Made by a program: the position numbers and the translations under genes. This document shows positions 24,123 to 35,179 of a stretch of DNA of 64,000 bases, one piece after another (the first letter of the stretch is position 1; the number at the start of each line of letters is the position of its first letter). This stretch comes from an uncultured Mycoplasmatota bacterium. GTDB lineage: Bacteria > Bacillota_I > Bacilli_A > RF39 > UBA660. Where the stretch lies: contig CAMYVW010000001.1 in assembly GCA_947302655.1 (NCBI GenBank), positions 186,001 to 250,000 on the forward strand, in the 5' to 3' direction. A model generated the notes under the pieces. That model was not told where the DNA came from. It did no database searches and saw nothing but the letters and a program-made list of their open reading frames with translations.

Positions 24123-27100
24123 GTGGCTTATAAATTTCAAAAATTTGGAGATTACACAGAAAGAAAGAATTTTTCAAAAACAAAGAATACTTTAGAATTA
24201 CAAGATTTATTAGAGGTTCAAAAGAAGTCTTATCAAGAATTCCTAGAAAAGGGCATTAAGGAAGTTTTTGATGAGCTTTTTCCAGTTGAAAGTTTTACTG
24301 GAAATATATCACTAGAATTTGGTGATTATTCTTTTGATGAACCAAGATATTCTGTAAAAGAAGCTAAAGAAAGAATGGTAAACTATGCTGCTCCTTTAAA
24401 GGTTCAAGCTCGTTTATTTATTCATGAAACTGGTGAAGTTAAAGAGCAAGAAATCTTCTTAGGTGACATGCCTTTAATGACAGAAGCTGGTACATTTATT
24501 ATTAATGGTGCAGAACGTGTTATTGTTTCACAATTAGTTCGTTCACCATCTATTTACTTTAAAAAGGAAATAGATAAAAATGGCCGCTTAATTGTTAGTG
24601 GTGAAGTTATTCCTAATAAAGGTACTTGGCTTGAATATGAACTAGATGCTAGAGATGTTGTATACGTAAGAATTGATAGAACAAGAAAAGTTCCTGTAAC
24701 AACATTCTTAAGAGCATTAGGTTTATCTAATGATGAAGATATCATTAGTGTTTTTGGTAACAATAAATTTATCCAAAATACTATTGAAAAGGATTCAACA
24801 AAAAATACTGATGAAGCCCTAATCGAAATATATGAAAAATTAAGACCAGGAGAACCAGCTACACTTGATTCTGCTAAGAACCAATTAGTAACTAGATTCT
24901 TCGATAGATTTAGATATGATCTTGCAAAAGTTGGTCGTTATAAATTTAATAAGAAATTAAATGTAACAGACAGACTTTTAGGATGCACATTAGCTGAAGA
25001 TATTAAAGATGGTAAAAAGATTGTAGCTAAAAAAGGTACTGTAGTAACTAAAGATATTTTAAATGAATTAAAACCTGTATTTGCTAACGGTTATAATTTA
25101 AAAGAAACAATTACTAATGAAGAATTAGATGAATATAATAAAATTCAAACAGTTAAAGTATTTAGTAAAGAAAATCCAGAAGAAGTTATTACCATTATAG
25201 GTAATGATCAATCAACTGATACTAAACGTTTAACTATTCCAGATGTATATGCATCTGTTTCATACTATTTAAACTTATTAAATGATATTGGTAATATCGA
25301 TGAAATCGATAACTTAGGAAATAGACGTGTTCGTCAAGTTGGTGAGTTAATCCAAACTCAATTTAGAGTAGGTATGGCTCGTATGGAAAGAGTTATCAGA
25401 GAAAGAATGACAACTCAAGAAATAGCCGATGTTACTCCTAAAACATTAATTAATATTAGACCTGTAACTGCTGCTTTAAAAGAGTTTTTTGGTTCATCTC
25501 AATTATCAAAATTCATGGATCAAATTAACCCAATAGCAGAGCTTACTGATAAACGTCGTTTATCATCTCTTGGTCCAGGTGGATTATCAAGAGATAGAGC
25601 AAGTATGGATGTTCGTGACGTTAACCCATCACACTATGGTCGTATTTGTCCAATTGAATCTCCAGAAGGACAAAATATCGGTCTTATCACATCACTTGCT
25701 GGTTACGCTAAAATTAACGAATATGGTTTCATTATGACTCCATATAGAAAAGTTGTTAATGGTGTCGTAACAGACGAAATTTGTTATTTAACTGCTGATG
25801 AAGAAAATGATTATTATATTTCTCAAGCAGCAATTAAATTAGATAAAGATAATAAAATAGAAGACGAAAGTGTTATCGTTCGTATTAATGGTGATAACGT
25901 TATCGTAAAACGTGAGGAAGTTGATTATATCGACGTATCTCCATCACAAATCGTATCTATTACAACAAGTTGTATTCCATTCCTTGAATATGATGATGCA
26001 CACAGAACCCTAATGGGTGCAAACATGCAACGTCAAGCAGTTCCACTACTTCAAGCAGAAGCTCCAATTGTTGGAACAGGTGTTGAATATATTGCAGCTC
26101 GTGATTCAGGTTCTACAATCGTAGCAAAAGCTGATGGTGTAGTTGAATACGCTGACTCACTAAAAATTATAGTTAAAACTGCTAAAGGTAAAGATACATA
26201 TTATTTAGCAAACTATGAAAGAAGTAACGCAGCATCATGTGTTAACCATTCTCCACTTGTTAAAGCAGGAGATAAAGTTCATAAAGGTCAAGTTATTGCT
26301 GATGGACCATCAACTAAAAATGGTGAATTAGCACTTGGTAAAAATATGACTGTTGCCTTCATGACATATAATGGTTATAACTATGAGGACGCTGTAATAC
26401 TTAACGAAAGATTAGTTAAAGATGATGTTTATACATCACTTCATATTGACCACTACGATATTGAGTGCCGTGATACTAAACTTGGTCCAGAAGAAATTAC
26501 TCGTGATATTCCAAATGTTGGTGATGAAGCTCGTAAGAACCTAGATGCTAACGGAATTATTAGAATTGGTACTGAAGTTAGAGAAGGCGATATTCTAGTT
26601 GGTAAGGTTACACCAAAAGGTGTCCAAGAACTTACTAGTGAAGAAAAACTACTTCATGCTATCTTTGGTGAAAAAACTAGAGAAGTTAGAGATACTTCAC
26701 TAAGAGTTGAACACGGTGCAGATGGTATCGTTCATAACATCAAGATTTATACTAAAGAAAATAGTGATGAACTTCCTGCAGGTGTATCAAAAGTTATTCG
26801 TGTATATATAATTCAAAAACGTAAGATTCAAGTTGGAGATAAAATGTCAGGTCGTCATGGTAATAAAGGTGTTATTTCCCTTATTTTACCAGAAGAAGAC
26901 ATGCCATATTTACCAGATGGTAGACCAGTTGATATCATGCTTAACCCAATGGGTGTTCCATCTCGTATGAACATTGGACAGATCCTTGAGTTACATTTAG
27001 GTATGGCTGGATCTAAATTAGGTGTTAAATATGCATCTCCAGTATTCGATAGCGCAACTTGGGAAGATATTAAAGAAGAAATGAAAGAAGCTGGTATCGA

Positions 27101-27725
27101 TGAAGACGGTAAAACTACTGTTTACGATGGACGTACTGGTGAAGCCTTCGATAATAGAATTTCAGTTGGTGTAATGTACATGGTTAAGTTGCATCACATG
27201 GTTGATGATAAGTTACATGCTCGTGCAACTGGTCCATATTCTTTAGTTACACAACAACCACTTGGTGGTAAAGCTCAGTTCGGTGGACAAAGATTCGGAG
27301 AAATGGAAGTTTGGGCACTATATGCTTATGGTGCAGCTCACGTTCTTCAAGAAATTTTAACTGTTAAAGCCGATGACATTGTTGGTCGTGTTAAAGTATA
27401 TGAATCACTAGTTAAAGGTAAAACTGTAAATCAAGCTGGTGTTCCAGAATCATTTAGAGTACTTGTTAAAGAGTTCCAAGCTTTAGGCTTAGACATGCAA
27501 GTGGTAACTAATGATGATGAAGTAGTTGACTTCAAAGACATGGAAGAAGACGACGGTGATGATTTAAGAATTAATGAACTTGAAAATATCGCTAAAAACG
27601 TTGATGAACCAGAGGAACCAGAAGACATCGAAGAAGTAGATGAATTCGAAGATGATGAGTTCGATGATGAACCAGATTTAGACGATTTAGAGTTTCCTGG
27701 TGATGAAATAGAGGAGGGTGAATAA
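24123..27725 (+). CDS. rpoB: RNA polymerase beta subunit
   Basis: 1200 aa, full length. Typical segments include [43 protein letters not shown] and [19 protein letters not shown] near the C-terminus, then a strongly acidic Asp/Glu tail (about 1145-1200) seen in many Bacilli. In the rifampicin-binding cluster, Lys463 and Asp476 stand where E. coli has Gln513 and His526. GTG start with SD ggggtga. The rpoC start follows after 2 nt. Confidence 0.98.
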   Translation: MAYKFQKFGDYTERKNFSKTKNTLELQDLLEVQKKSYQEFLEKGIKEVFDELFPVESFTGNISLEFGDYSFDEPRYSVKEAKERMVNYAAPLKVQARLFIHETGEVKEQEIFLGDMPLMTEAGTFIINGAERVIVSQLVRSPSIYFKKEIDKNGRLIVSGEVIPNKGTWLEYELDARDVVYVRIDRTRKVPVTTFLRALGLSNDEDIISVFGNNKFIQNTIEKDSTKNTDEALIEIYEKLRPGEPATLDSAKNQLVTRFFDRFRYDLAKVGRYKFNKKLNVTDRLLGCTLAEDIKDGKKIVAKKGTVVTKDILNELKPVFANGYNLKETITNEELDEYNKIQTVKVFSKENPEEVITIIGNDQSTDTKRLTIPDVYASVSYYLNLLNDIGNIDEIDNLGNRRVRQVGELIQTQFRVGMARMERVIRERMTTQEIADVTPKTLINIRPVTAALKEFFGSSQLSKFMDQINPIAELTDKRRLSSLGPGGLSRDRASMDVRDVNPSHYGRICPIESPEGQNIGLITSLAGYAKINEYGFIMTPYRKVVNGVVTDEICYLTADEENDYYISQAAIKLDKDNKIEDESVIVRINGDNVIVKREEVDYIDVSPSQIVSITTSCIPFLEYDDAHRTLMGANMQRQAVPLLQAEAPIVGTGVEYIAARDSGSTIVAKADGVVEYADSLKIIVKTAKGKDTYYLANYERSNAASCVNHSPLVKAGDKVHKGQVIADGPSTKNGELALGKNMTVAFMTYNGYNYEDAVILNERLVKDDVYTSLHIDHYDIECRDTKLGPEEITRDIPNVGDEARKNLDANGIIRIGTEVREGDILVGKVTPKGVQELTSEEKLLHAIFGEKTREVRDTSLRVEHGADGIVHNIKIYTKENSDELPAGVSKVIRVYIIQKRKIQVGDKMSGRHGNKGVISLILPEEDMPYLPDGRPVDIMLNPMGVPSRMNIGQILELHLGMAGSKLGVKYASPVFDSATWEDIKEEMKEAGIDEDGKTTVYDGRTGEAFDNRISVGVMYMVKLHHMVDDKLHARATGPYSLVTQQPLGGKAQFGGQRFGEMEVWALYAYGAAHVLQEILTVKADDIVGRVKVYESLVKGKTVNQAGVPESFRVLVKEFQALGLDMQVVTNDDEVVDFKDMEEDDGDDLRINELENIAKNVDEPEEPEDIEEVDEFEDDEFDDEPDLDDLEFPGDEIEEGE

Positions 27726-27727
27726 TT

Positions 27728-30700
27728 ATGATAGATGTAAGAAATTTCAAAGGTATCAAAATTGGAATTGCCTCTCCTGAAAAAATTCGTAGTTGGTCTT
27801 ATGGTGAAGTTAAAAAACCAGAAACTATCAACTATAGAACACAAAAACCTGAACGTGATGGTTTATTCTGTGAGAAAATTTTTGGTCCAACTAAAGACTA
27901 TGAATGTTCTTGTGGAAAATATAAACGTTTAAGATATAAAAATGTTATTTGTGATAGATGTGGTGTTGAAGTAACACAAAGCAAAGTTCGTCGTGAACGT
28001 ATGGGTCACATCGAACTTGCTGCACCATGTTCTCACATTTGGTTCTTTAAAGGTGTTCCTTCTAAAATGGGTCTAGTTCTAGATATGTCCCCAAGAGATC
28101 TAGAAGAAGTACTATATTTTGTTAGTTATGTAGTAATTGATCCAGGAACTGCTCCTTTAGAGAAAAAACAAACTCTATCTGATAAAGAATATAGAGCATT
28201 CTATGAAAAATATGGAAACAGCTTTAAAGTAGGTATGGGTGCTGAAGCTATCCAAGCATTACTTAAAGAAGTTGACGTTGATAAAGAAGTAGAAGATTTA
28301 AGAAAAGAATTAGAATCTGCAACTGGTCAAAAGAGAATTCGTCTTGTTAAAAGACTTGACTGTTTAGTTGCATTCCAAGAATCAAATAATAGACCTGAGT
28401 GGATGGTACTAGATGTACTACCTGTTATTCCACCAGATTTAAGGCCTATGATTCAACTTGATGGTGGTAGATTTGCTACATCTGATTTAAATGATTTATA
28501 TAGAAGAATTATTAATAGAAATAATCGTCTTAAAAAACTTTTAGAATTAGGTGCTCCATCAATCATTGTTCAAAATGAAAAACGTATGCTTCAAGAAGCA
28601 GTTGATTCATTATTTGATAATGGTAGAAGAGGAAGAAGTATAACTGCTGCTGGTAATAGACCACTTAAGTCACTATCTAGTATGCTTAAAGGTAAACAAG
28701 GACGTTTCCGTCAAAACTTATTAGGTAAACGTGTTGACTATTCTGGTCGTTCAGTTATCGTTGTTGGACCAAACCTTAAAATGTATCAATGTGGTATTCC
28801 AAAAGAAATGGCGTTAGAGTTATTTAAACCACATGTTATTCATGGTCTAGTTGAAAGAGATTTAGCTCATAACATTAAAGGAGCTAAGAAATTAATTGAT
28901 TCAAGAGATGAATGTGTATGGGATGTAGTAGAAGATGTTATTACTGAACATCCAGTACTTTTAAACCGTGCACCTACACTACATAGACTTGGTATTCAAG
29001 CATTCGAACCAAAGCTAGTTGGTGGTAAAGCTATTAGATTACACCCATTAGTTTGTACAGCATTTAATGCCGATTTCGATGGTGACCAAATGGCTGTCCA
29101 TGTACCACTATCTGAAGAAGCTAAAGCTGAAGCTAGACTTTTAATGCTTGGTGCTAACAATATTCTATCTCCAAAAGATGGAAAACCTATCGTTACACCT
29201 TCACAAGACATGGTATTAGGTAACTACTATCTAACTATGGAAAAAGCTGGTGAACCAAATGAAGGTAAAGTTTACAAAAACCCTAATGATGTATTAATGG
29301 CTTACGAAAGAAGAGAAATAACTCTTCATACTCGTATAGCTCTTCCAGTAAATTCATTTAGACATAAATTATTTATGGATGATCAAAAAGACAAATATTT
29401 AGTTACTACTGTTGGTAAAATTATCTTTAACGAAATTTTACCTGATACATTCCCATATCTAAATGAAGGTACAAAAGAAAATATTGAAGGATTTACTCCT
29501 AATAAATATTTACTAGAAATGGGTACTGATATTCCAAAAGCTATTAAAGAAATGGAAGTTGTTGCTCCATTTGCTAAAAAGACATTTGGTTCTATCATTG
29601 CTCAAGTATTTAAAAGATATAAAACAACTGAAACATCTATCATGCTTGATAAATTAAAAGATTTAGGATTTAAATATTCTACAATCGCTGGTATTACTGT
29701 TTCAGCTGCAGATGTTATAACAACTGATAAGAAACATGAAATTGTTGAGCGTGCTCAAGAAGTTGTTGATAAAATTACTAAACAATATCAAAGAGGTTTA
29801 ATAACTGATGAAGAACGTCATGAATCTATTTGTGCTGTTTGGAACAAAGCATCAGATGAAGTTGCTGATGATCTTAAGAGAATTTCAACTGAAAATCCAT
29901 ATAACCCAATCTTCATGATGATGAACTCAGGAGCTCGTGGTAATATTGGTAACTTTAGACAACTTGCTGGTATGCGTGGTCTTATGGCTAAACCAAACGG
30001 AGAATCAGTAGAAATTCCAATTCTATCAAACTTCTTCGAAGGACTTCACGTATCAGAGTTCTTCTTATCAACACATGGTTCAAGAAAAGGAGATGCCGAT
30101 ACAGCTCTTAAAACTGCAGACTCTGGATACTTAACACGTCGTTTAGTTGACGTTGCTCAAGATATTCTAGTTAAAGAAGAAGACTGTGGTGCAAGCCAAG
30201 GTGTTGTTGTAACTGATATTATTAATGATAAAGATGGTTCAATCATTGAACCTTTAGAAGAACGTATTTTAGGTCGTTATTCTGCTCAAAAAATTATTAA
30301 TCCTGAAACTAAGGAAGTAATTTTAGACAAAAATGAAATGATTACTGAAAATATTGTTTCTAAAATTAAAAAAGCTGGAATTAAAGCTGTTGAAATAAGA
30401 AGTGTACTATCATGTCGTACAATTAATGGTGTATGTCAAAAATGTTACGGACGTAACCTTGCAACTGGTAACCTTGTTGAAACTGGTGAAGCAGTTGGTG
30501 TTATGGCTGCACAATCAATTGGTGAACCTGGTACACAGTTAACAATGCGTACATTCCACTCTGGTGGTGTTGCCCATGGTGGTGATGCGGATATTACTCA
30601 AGGTCTTCCAAGAGTTGAAGAATTATTCGAAGCCCGTACACCAAAAGGTAAAGCTACAATTGCAGAAGTTGCAGGTAAAGTTATTTCTGTTGAAGAATCT

Positions 30701-31429
30701 GGTGGAAAACACAAGATTATGATAGAAAACGAAGCTGGTGTTACTGATCAAACAACACTTTATAACCAAAAAGTTATTGTTAATGTTGGTGATGAAGTAG
30801 TTGCAGGTCAAAAACTTACTCAAGGTGTTATTTCACCTAAAGAGTTACTAGCTGTAACAGATCCACTTACTGCACAAGAATACATTATTAAAGAAATTCA
30901 ATCTGTATATAAACTTCAAGGTGTTGATATTTCTGATAAACACGTTGAAATCCTTGCTAAGAGAATGATTAACAAAATTAAAATTGTTGATGGTGGAGAT
31001 ACAGAATTTGTTGAAGGCTTAACAGTATCATTAAGAGAATTTGCTGATGGTAATAAACCAGTAATTCTAAATGGTGGAGTTCCTGCAACAGGTAGACCAA
31101 TAATGCTTGGTATTACAAAATCTGCTCTTGAAACTGATTCATTCTTATCAGCTGCATCATTCCAAGAAACTACAAGAGTTTTAACAGATGCTGCTATTAG
31201 AGGAAAAGTAGATTATCTACAAGGATTAAAAGAAAATGTTATCATTGGTAAGTTAATCCCTGCAGGTACTGGAGCTAGACAATATGCTGATATTGATCTA
31301 CTTCTAGAAAAAGAATTCTTAGATGATGATCCTAGTGAAAAACTAGAAGAAAAATTAATGGGTGATGATTCTATTGCTGATGAAGAAGATGCAGTAGTTG
31401 ATTCAATAGATACACCTCTTGAGGCGTAA
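27728..31429 (+). CDS. rpoC: RNA polymerase beta' subunit
   Basis: 1233 aa. The N-terminal zinc site (CSCGKYK ... CDRCGVEV, residues about 58-80) and the catalytic NADFDGDQ (Mg2+ Asp triad, near residue 450) are present, as is the second zinc-binding region (CGASQGV, then [12 protein letters not shown]). C-terminal [15 protein letters not shown] and [12 protein letters not shown] are as expected. The last 30 residues are acidic. SD gaggaggg overlaps the end of rpoB, so the two are translated in tandem. Confidence 0.98.
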   Translation: MIDVRNFKGIKIGIASPEKIRSWSYGEVKKPETINYRTQKPERDGLFCEKIFGPTKDYECSCGKYKRLRYKNVICDRCGVEVTQSKVRRERMGHIELAAPCSHIWFFKGVPSKMGLVLDMSPRDLEEVLYFVSYVVIDPGTAPLEKKQTLSDKEYRAFYEKYGNSFKVGMGAEAIQALLKEVDVDKEVEDLRKELESATGQKRIRLVKRLDCLVAFQESNNRPEWMVLDVLPVIPPDLRPMIQLDGGRFATSDLNDLYRRIINRNNRLKKLLELGAPSIIVQNEKRMLQEAVDSLFDNGRRGRSITAAGNRPLKSLSSMLKGKQGRFRQNLLGKRVDYSGRSVIVVGPNLKMYQCGIPKEMALELFKPHVIHGLVERDLAHNIKGAKKLIDSRDECVWDVVEDVITEHPVLLNRAPTLHRLGIQAFEPKLVGGKAIRLHPLVCTAFNADFDGDQMAVHVPLSEEAKAEARLLMLGANNILSPKDGKPIVTPSQDMVLGNYYLTMEKAGEPNEGKVYKNPNDVLMAYERREITLHTRIALPVNSFRHKLFMDDQKDKYLVTTVGKIIFNEILPDTFPYLNEGTKENIEGFTPNKYLLEMGTDIPKAIKEMEVVAPFAKKTFGSIIAQVFKRYKTTETSIMLDKLKDLGFKYSTIAGITVSAADVITTDKKHEIVERAQEVVDKITKQYQRGLITDEERHESICAVWNKASDEVADDLKRISTENPYNPIFMMMNSGARGNIGNFRQLAGMRGLMAKPNGESVEIPILSNFFEGLHVSEFFLSTHGSRKGDADTALKTADSGYLTRRLVDVAQDILVKEEDCGASQGVVVTDIINDKDGSIIEPLEERILGRYSAQKIINPETKEVILDKNEMITENIVSKIKKAGIKAVEIRSVLSCRTINGVCQKCYGRNLATGNLVETGEAVGVMAAQSIGEPGTQLTMRTFHSGGVAHGGDADITQGLPRVEELFEARTPKGKATIAEVAGKVISVEESGGKHKIMIENEAGVTDQTTLYNQKVIVNVGDEVVAGQKLTQGVISPKELLAVTDPLTAQEYIIKEIQSVYKLQGVDISDKHVEILAKRMINKIKIVDGGDTEFVEGLTVSLREFADGNKPVILNGGVPATGRPIMLGITKSALETDSFLSAASFQETTRVLTDAAIRGKVDYLQGLKENVIIGKLIPAGTGARQYADIDLLLEKEFLDDDPSEKLEEKLMGDDSIADEEDAVVDSIDTPLEA

Positions 31430-31438
31430 CTATCACAC

Positions 31439-31475
31439 AAGTACTTACTATCCATATAGTGAGTACTTTTTTTAT
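31439..31475 (+). terminator. Terminator of rpoB-rpoC operon
   Basis: aagtacttactat (31439-31451) pairs with atagtgagtactt (31456-31468), with one G:T pair, followed by T residues. Confidence 0.9.
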
Positions 31476-31589
31476 TATAAATATGTAAAGAAATAACAAA
31501 ATAATAGTAAAGAACGATATCATTAGCTTTAAAAAGAAATAAAAGTATGATATTCTTTAATAAATAAGAAGATAGAAAGAGGTTTTTGT

Positions 31590-31754
31590 ATGGCTACAAC
31601 TAAAAAGAAAACACCTGCAAAGAAATCTGCAAAGAAATCAAATAAAGTATTATTTAATGATTCACAAAAAAGTGGTTTTTGGGTAATATTTATTGTACTA
31701 ATGGCTTTAATTGCAGCATTATTTTTCTATTGCACAATGTATACAGGTATTTAA
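31590..31754 (+). CDS. 54-aa small membrane protein
   Basis: A short gene with good signals: SD gaaagaggt, ATG 31590, stop 31752-31754. The N-terminal 18 residues are very Lys-rich (MATTKKKTPAKKSAKKSNK), then a short linker and one membrane helix (about 31-48) ending in FFYCTMYTGI. The shape suggests a tail-anchored protein with its basic end in the cytosol, perhaps touching nucleic acid or phospholipid. I do not recognise the family. It has its own downstream terminator, so it is a separate unit from rpoC. Confidence 0.7.
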   Translation: MATTKKKTPAKKSAKKSNKVLFNDSQKSGFWVIFIVLMALIAALFFYCTMYTGI

Positions 31755-31787
31755 TAACAAGTTAATTATTTGCTTTTTATAATTAAA

Positions 31788-31820
31788 TAAATTATTATTG
31801 AATAAATAATAATTTTTTTA
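31788..31820 (+). terminator. AT-only terminator after 54-aa membrane protein gene
   Basis: aattattatt pairs with aataataatt around a short loop, followed by seven T residues. The stem is purely A:T, so it is weaker than the others. Confidence 0.5.
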
Positions 31821-31848
31821 TTTATTTCAAGAAAAGGATATGAAATAC

Positions 31849-32724
31849 ATGGACAAGTTTAAAAAAATAAGAAATGCTAGTTTATTAGGCGTTATAGGTA
31901 ATTTATTTTTATTAATTATTAAAATGATTGTAGCTGTTATGTTTGGTAGTAGTGCAATGCTTGCAGATTCTTTTAATAGTGCTGGCGATATTTTTTCATC
32001 AATAATGACATTTATTGGAAATAAAATATCAAGTAAACCAATTGATGAAGATCATGATTTGGGTCATGGTAAAGCTGAATACGTTTTTTCGCTTATAATT
32101 AGTGTTATTATGATACTATTTGGTTTTATGTTAATTAAAGACACAATATTAAATATTATTGATAAAAATAATTTTGTATTTTCTAAATGGCTAATCATAG
32201 TTTGTATAATTACAATTATTACTAAGTTCTTACTATTTTTATACACTAATTATTTATCAAAGAAATTTCATAACATTTTAATTAAAGCTAATTCAAAAGA
32301 TCATTTAAATGATGTTTTTGTTACTTTAACAAATATGATAGCTATATTACTTTCAACAATAAATATTAAATATATTGATCAAATAGCTGGAATCATTATA
32401 TCTTTATGGATAATATATGCTTATTTTAAAATACTGATTGAAAGCTATCATGTTTTAATGGATAGATCTATTTCTTTAGAACAAAAAGAAGAAGTAATAA
32501 AAATAATAAATAAATATCCAGAAATAGTAAAGTATAACCATTTTAATGCAACACCTATTGGATATGAATATCAAATATCAATATCAATATTTGTAGATGG
32601 AAATCTTTCTACTTTTAAATCACACGAAATAGCTGATAATTTAGAAAAAGATATTGTAAATAACATTGATAATATATACCTTGCTGTAATTCATGTTAAT
32701 CCTATAAAAAAAGAAAATAAATAA
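31849..32724 (+). CDS. Cation diffusion facilitator transporter
   Basis: 291 aa CDF-family efflux protein for Zn2+, Fe2+, Mn2+ or similar ions, driven by proton exchange. Six membrane helices and a cytosolic C-terminal domain are expected. The metal-site pattern is visible: DSFNSAGD in helix 2, DHDLGHGKAE after helix 2, and HLNDVF in helix 5 (HxxxD). The substrate metal cannot be told by eye. ATG 31849 is preferred over ATG 31840 because SD aaaagga ends at 31838. Followed closely by the dNTPase gene. Confidence 0.92.
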   Translation: MDKFKKIRNASLLGVIGNLFLLIIKMIVAVMFGSSAMLADSFNSAGDIFSSIMTFIGNKISSKPIDEDHDLGHGKAEYVFSLIISVIMILFGFMLIKDTILNIIDKNNFVFSKWLIIVCIITIITKFLLFLYTNYLSKKFHNILIKANSKDHLNDVFVTLTNMIAILLSTINIKYIDQIAGIIISLWIIYAYFKILIESYHVLMDRSISLEQKEEVIKIINKYPEIVKYNHFNATPIGYEYQISISIFVDGNLSTFKSHEIADNLEKDIVNNIDNIYLAVIHVNPIKKENK

Positions 32725-32771
32725 TCGAAATTTTAGTAAATTTTGATATAATACATAAGAAGGTGATTTAT

Positions 32772-33881
32772 ATGACTATTGAAGAAAATATGAAAAAACA
32801 TAACTTAAATTTATCTCAGTATGCAACTAAAGATGAAGATGTTGAATTTCTAAGTGATAAGAATAATCTTGATATTAGAACACCATTTTTTAGAGATATA
32901 GATCGCATTTTATATTCACTATCTTATACAAGATATATGGATAAAACTCAAGTATTTTCATTTAATGAAAATGATCATATATGTAAAAGAATGATTCATG
33001 TTCAGTTTGTTAGTAAAATAGCTAGAACAATAGGTAGAGCACTTGGATTAAATGAAGATTTGATTGAAGCTGCTGCTCTAGGACATGATTTGGGTCACGT
33101 TCCATTTGGTCACCTTGGTGAACATATATTAAATGATATCAGTTTAAGACATAATGAAGGATATTTTAACCATAATATTCAAAGTGTAAGAACTCTTATG
33201 TTTATTGAAAATAAAGGATTAGGTAAAAATATATCTGTACAAGTTTTGGATGCTATTATGTGTCATAATGGTGAACTTGCTATGGATAAATATGAACCAA
33301 GAAAGAAAACAAAAGAAGAGTTTTTAGAAGAATATTATGATAGTTATCATAAAGATGTAAAACTTATTCCAATGACACTAGAAGGATGTGTTGTAAGAAT
33401 AAGTGATTTAATAGCTTATATAGGAAGAGATATTGAAGATGCCCTAAGACTTGGAATTATTAAAATCGAGGATATACCAAGTCATATTACAAGCGCACTT
33501 GGAAAAAGTAATAGTGAAATAGTAAATACTATTATTTTAGATATAATAAATAATAGTTTTAATAAAAATTATATAAAAATTAGTGATAATATTTATAAAG
33601 CTATTGTTGATTTAAAAGATTTTAACTATAAAAATATTTATGCTAAAGCTAATTCAAGTGATGATATTAAAAGATATGAAAAAATGTTTAATGAATTATT
33701 TGATAAATTTTTAATAGATTTAGAAATAGGTAACCATAGCTCAACGATATACAAAAACTATATAAATTACATGGATGAAGAATATAAGAAAAATACTGAT
33801 GCAAGAATAGTTATAGATTATATTGCTGGTATGACTGATGATTACTTTGTAAGGGAATATAATAATAATTGTAAAAAATAA
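32772..33881 (+). CDS. HD-domain dNTP triphosphohydrolase (dGTPase-like)
   Basis: 369 aa. This is a dGTPase/YwfO-type HD phosphohydrolase: RTPFFRDIDRIL and YTRYMDKTQVF at the N-terminus, a first metal His in KRMIHVQFV, the HD pair in LGHDLGHVPFGHLGE and a later metal Asp in RISDLIAYIGRD. It would hydrolyse dNTPs to the nucleoside and triphosphate. SD aaggtgat precedes ATG 32772. It is 20 nt upstream of the M16 pair and may be cotranscribed with it. Confidence 0.88.
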   Translation: MTIEENMKKHNLNLSQYATKDEDVEFLSDKNNLDIRTPFFRDIDRILYSLSYTRYMDKTQVFSFNENDHICKRMIHVQFVSKIARTIGRALGLNEDLIEAAALGHDLGHVPFGHLGEHILNDISLRHNEGYFNHNIQSVRTLMFIENKGLGKNISVQVLDAIMCHNGELAMDKYEPRKKTKEEFLEEYYDSYHKDVKLIPMTLEGCVVRISDLIAYIGRDIEDALRLGIIKIEDIPSHITSALGKSNSEIVNTIILDIINNSFNKNYIKISDNIYKAIVDLKDFNYKNIYAKANSSDDIKRYEKMFNELFDKFLIDLEIGNHSSTIYKNYINYMDEEYKKNTDARIVIDYIAGMTDDYFVREYNNNCKK

Positions 33882-33901
33882 AAATAGATAGGAGAAGAAA
33901 A

Positions 33902-35179
33902 ATGAAGTGTATAAAAGTAAACAAAAAGAATTACAATTTACATGTCATAATTGTTGATACATTTCGTAGTTGTAATTTTCAACTATCTTTTAAATGTCCT
34001 TTTGATTCAAAGAAAAGCATTGCTTATGCAATGCTTTCAGATATATTAACTGATCAATCAGTTAATTATCCAACAAGTAAATATATAACAAGACATATGC
34101 AGGAGTCATATATTTTAAATTTTTTTGGATCTTTTAGTAGAACCGGGAAATCTATTTGTACAAATATTAACTGCGAATATATTGATCCTAAATATATAGA
34201 TGAAAAAAACTATTTAGATGAAACATATAAATTTATTTTTGATGTTATATCAAACCCATTAATTATAAATAATGGATTCGAAGAAAAGAATTTTAATATA
34301 GTAAAAAACCGCTATATTAAAGAGTTAAAAGAACTTGAAGGAAATAATAAATTTTTAAGTATAAATAATGCTTTAAAATATTTTACAAAAGATGAAATAA
34401 TAAGTTTTCATCCTCATGATATGTTATCATTTGTTGAAAATATAACAAGTAAGGATTTATATGATTATTATTTAGATATGATCCAAAACACTTCTATAGA
34501 TATTTTTATAACAGGATCAACACCTAAAGAAAAAATAGAAAAACTAATTGAGAAATACTATCCATTTAAAAATAATGAATATCAAAAATATAATGATTTA
34601 GTATATGCTAAAAACAAAATTATACCTAAAAAAGTATTTTGTAAATCACATTATAAACAAAGCTGCTTAGTTATGATTTACAACGTTAATTATCTTTCAA
34701 CTTATGAAAGAGAATTTGTAATGCCATTTTATTTAAATATTTTAAATGGCAGTGGTTTAACTTCAAAATTATATCAAAACTTAAGGGAAAAAAATTCTCT
34801 TTGTTACAACGTTAATACTACATACCATGATAGATGTAATTATATGACAGTTGTAAGTACAATAAATGTGGGTAAAGAAAATAAAGCAATTAGATTAGTT
34901 AAAAAGTCTGTTAATGCAATGAAAAATAATATATCTGATAAAGAATTTATAAACGCATATTATGGCTATCAAAGTTCTTTAAAGGGTTCGCTTGATAGTT
35001 TATCTGCAATCTTAAGAATATATTTAAATAAGTATTATGCTGATTTTAGTTCTTATGAAGAAAAACTTAATACATTTAAAAAAGTAAAATTAAGAGAGGT
35101 ATATGAACTTTCGAAAAAGATTAGGTTAAACACAATATACGTATTAAAGGGGGATATAAATGAAAGAAATCAAGATTAG
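33902..35179 (+). CDS. M16 peptidase-family protein, non-catalytic subunit (YmfF-like)
   Basis: 425 aa. The fold pattern is of the M16 (pitrilysin) family, but the zinc motif HxxEH is not present at the expected site near the N-terminus (ESYILNFFGSF instead), so it is likely the inactive partner of a two-subunit enzyme. A NGSGLTSKLYQNLREKNSLCY segment is typical of the C-terminal domain of the family. SD aggag precedes the ATG. It overlaps the next gene by 20 nt, supporting a shared complex, as with ymfF-ymfH of B. subtilis. Confidence 0.85.
   Translation: MKCIKVNKKNYNLHVIIVDTFRSCNFQLSFKCPFDSKKSIAYAMLSDILTDQSVNYPTSKYITRHMQESYILNFFGSFSRTGKSICTNINCEYIDPKYIDEKNYLDETYKFIFDVISNPLIINNGFEEKNFNIVKNRYIKELKELEGNNKFLSINNALKYFTKDEIISFHPHDMLSFVENITSKDLYDYYLDMIQNTSIDIFITGSTPKEKIEKLIEKYYPFKNNEYQKYNDLVYAKNKIIPKKVFCKSHYKQSCLVMIYNVNYLSTYEREFVMPFYLNILNGSGLTSKLYQNLREKNSLCYNVNTTYHDRCNYMTVVSTINVGKENKAIRLVKKSVNAMKNNISDKEFINAYYGYQSSLKGSLDSLSAILRIYLNKYYADFSSYEEKLNTFKKVKLREVYELSKKIRLNTIYVLKGDINERNQD

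Noticed and set aside
27431-27844. Ser-rich reverse-strand frame opposite the rpoB acidic tail
   Set aside because: Antisense of GAT/GAA runs in the Asp/Glu-rich tail; no SD or family match.
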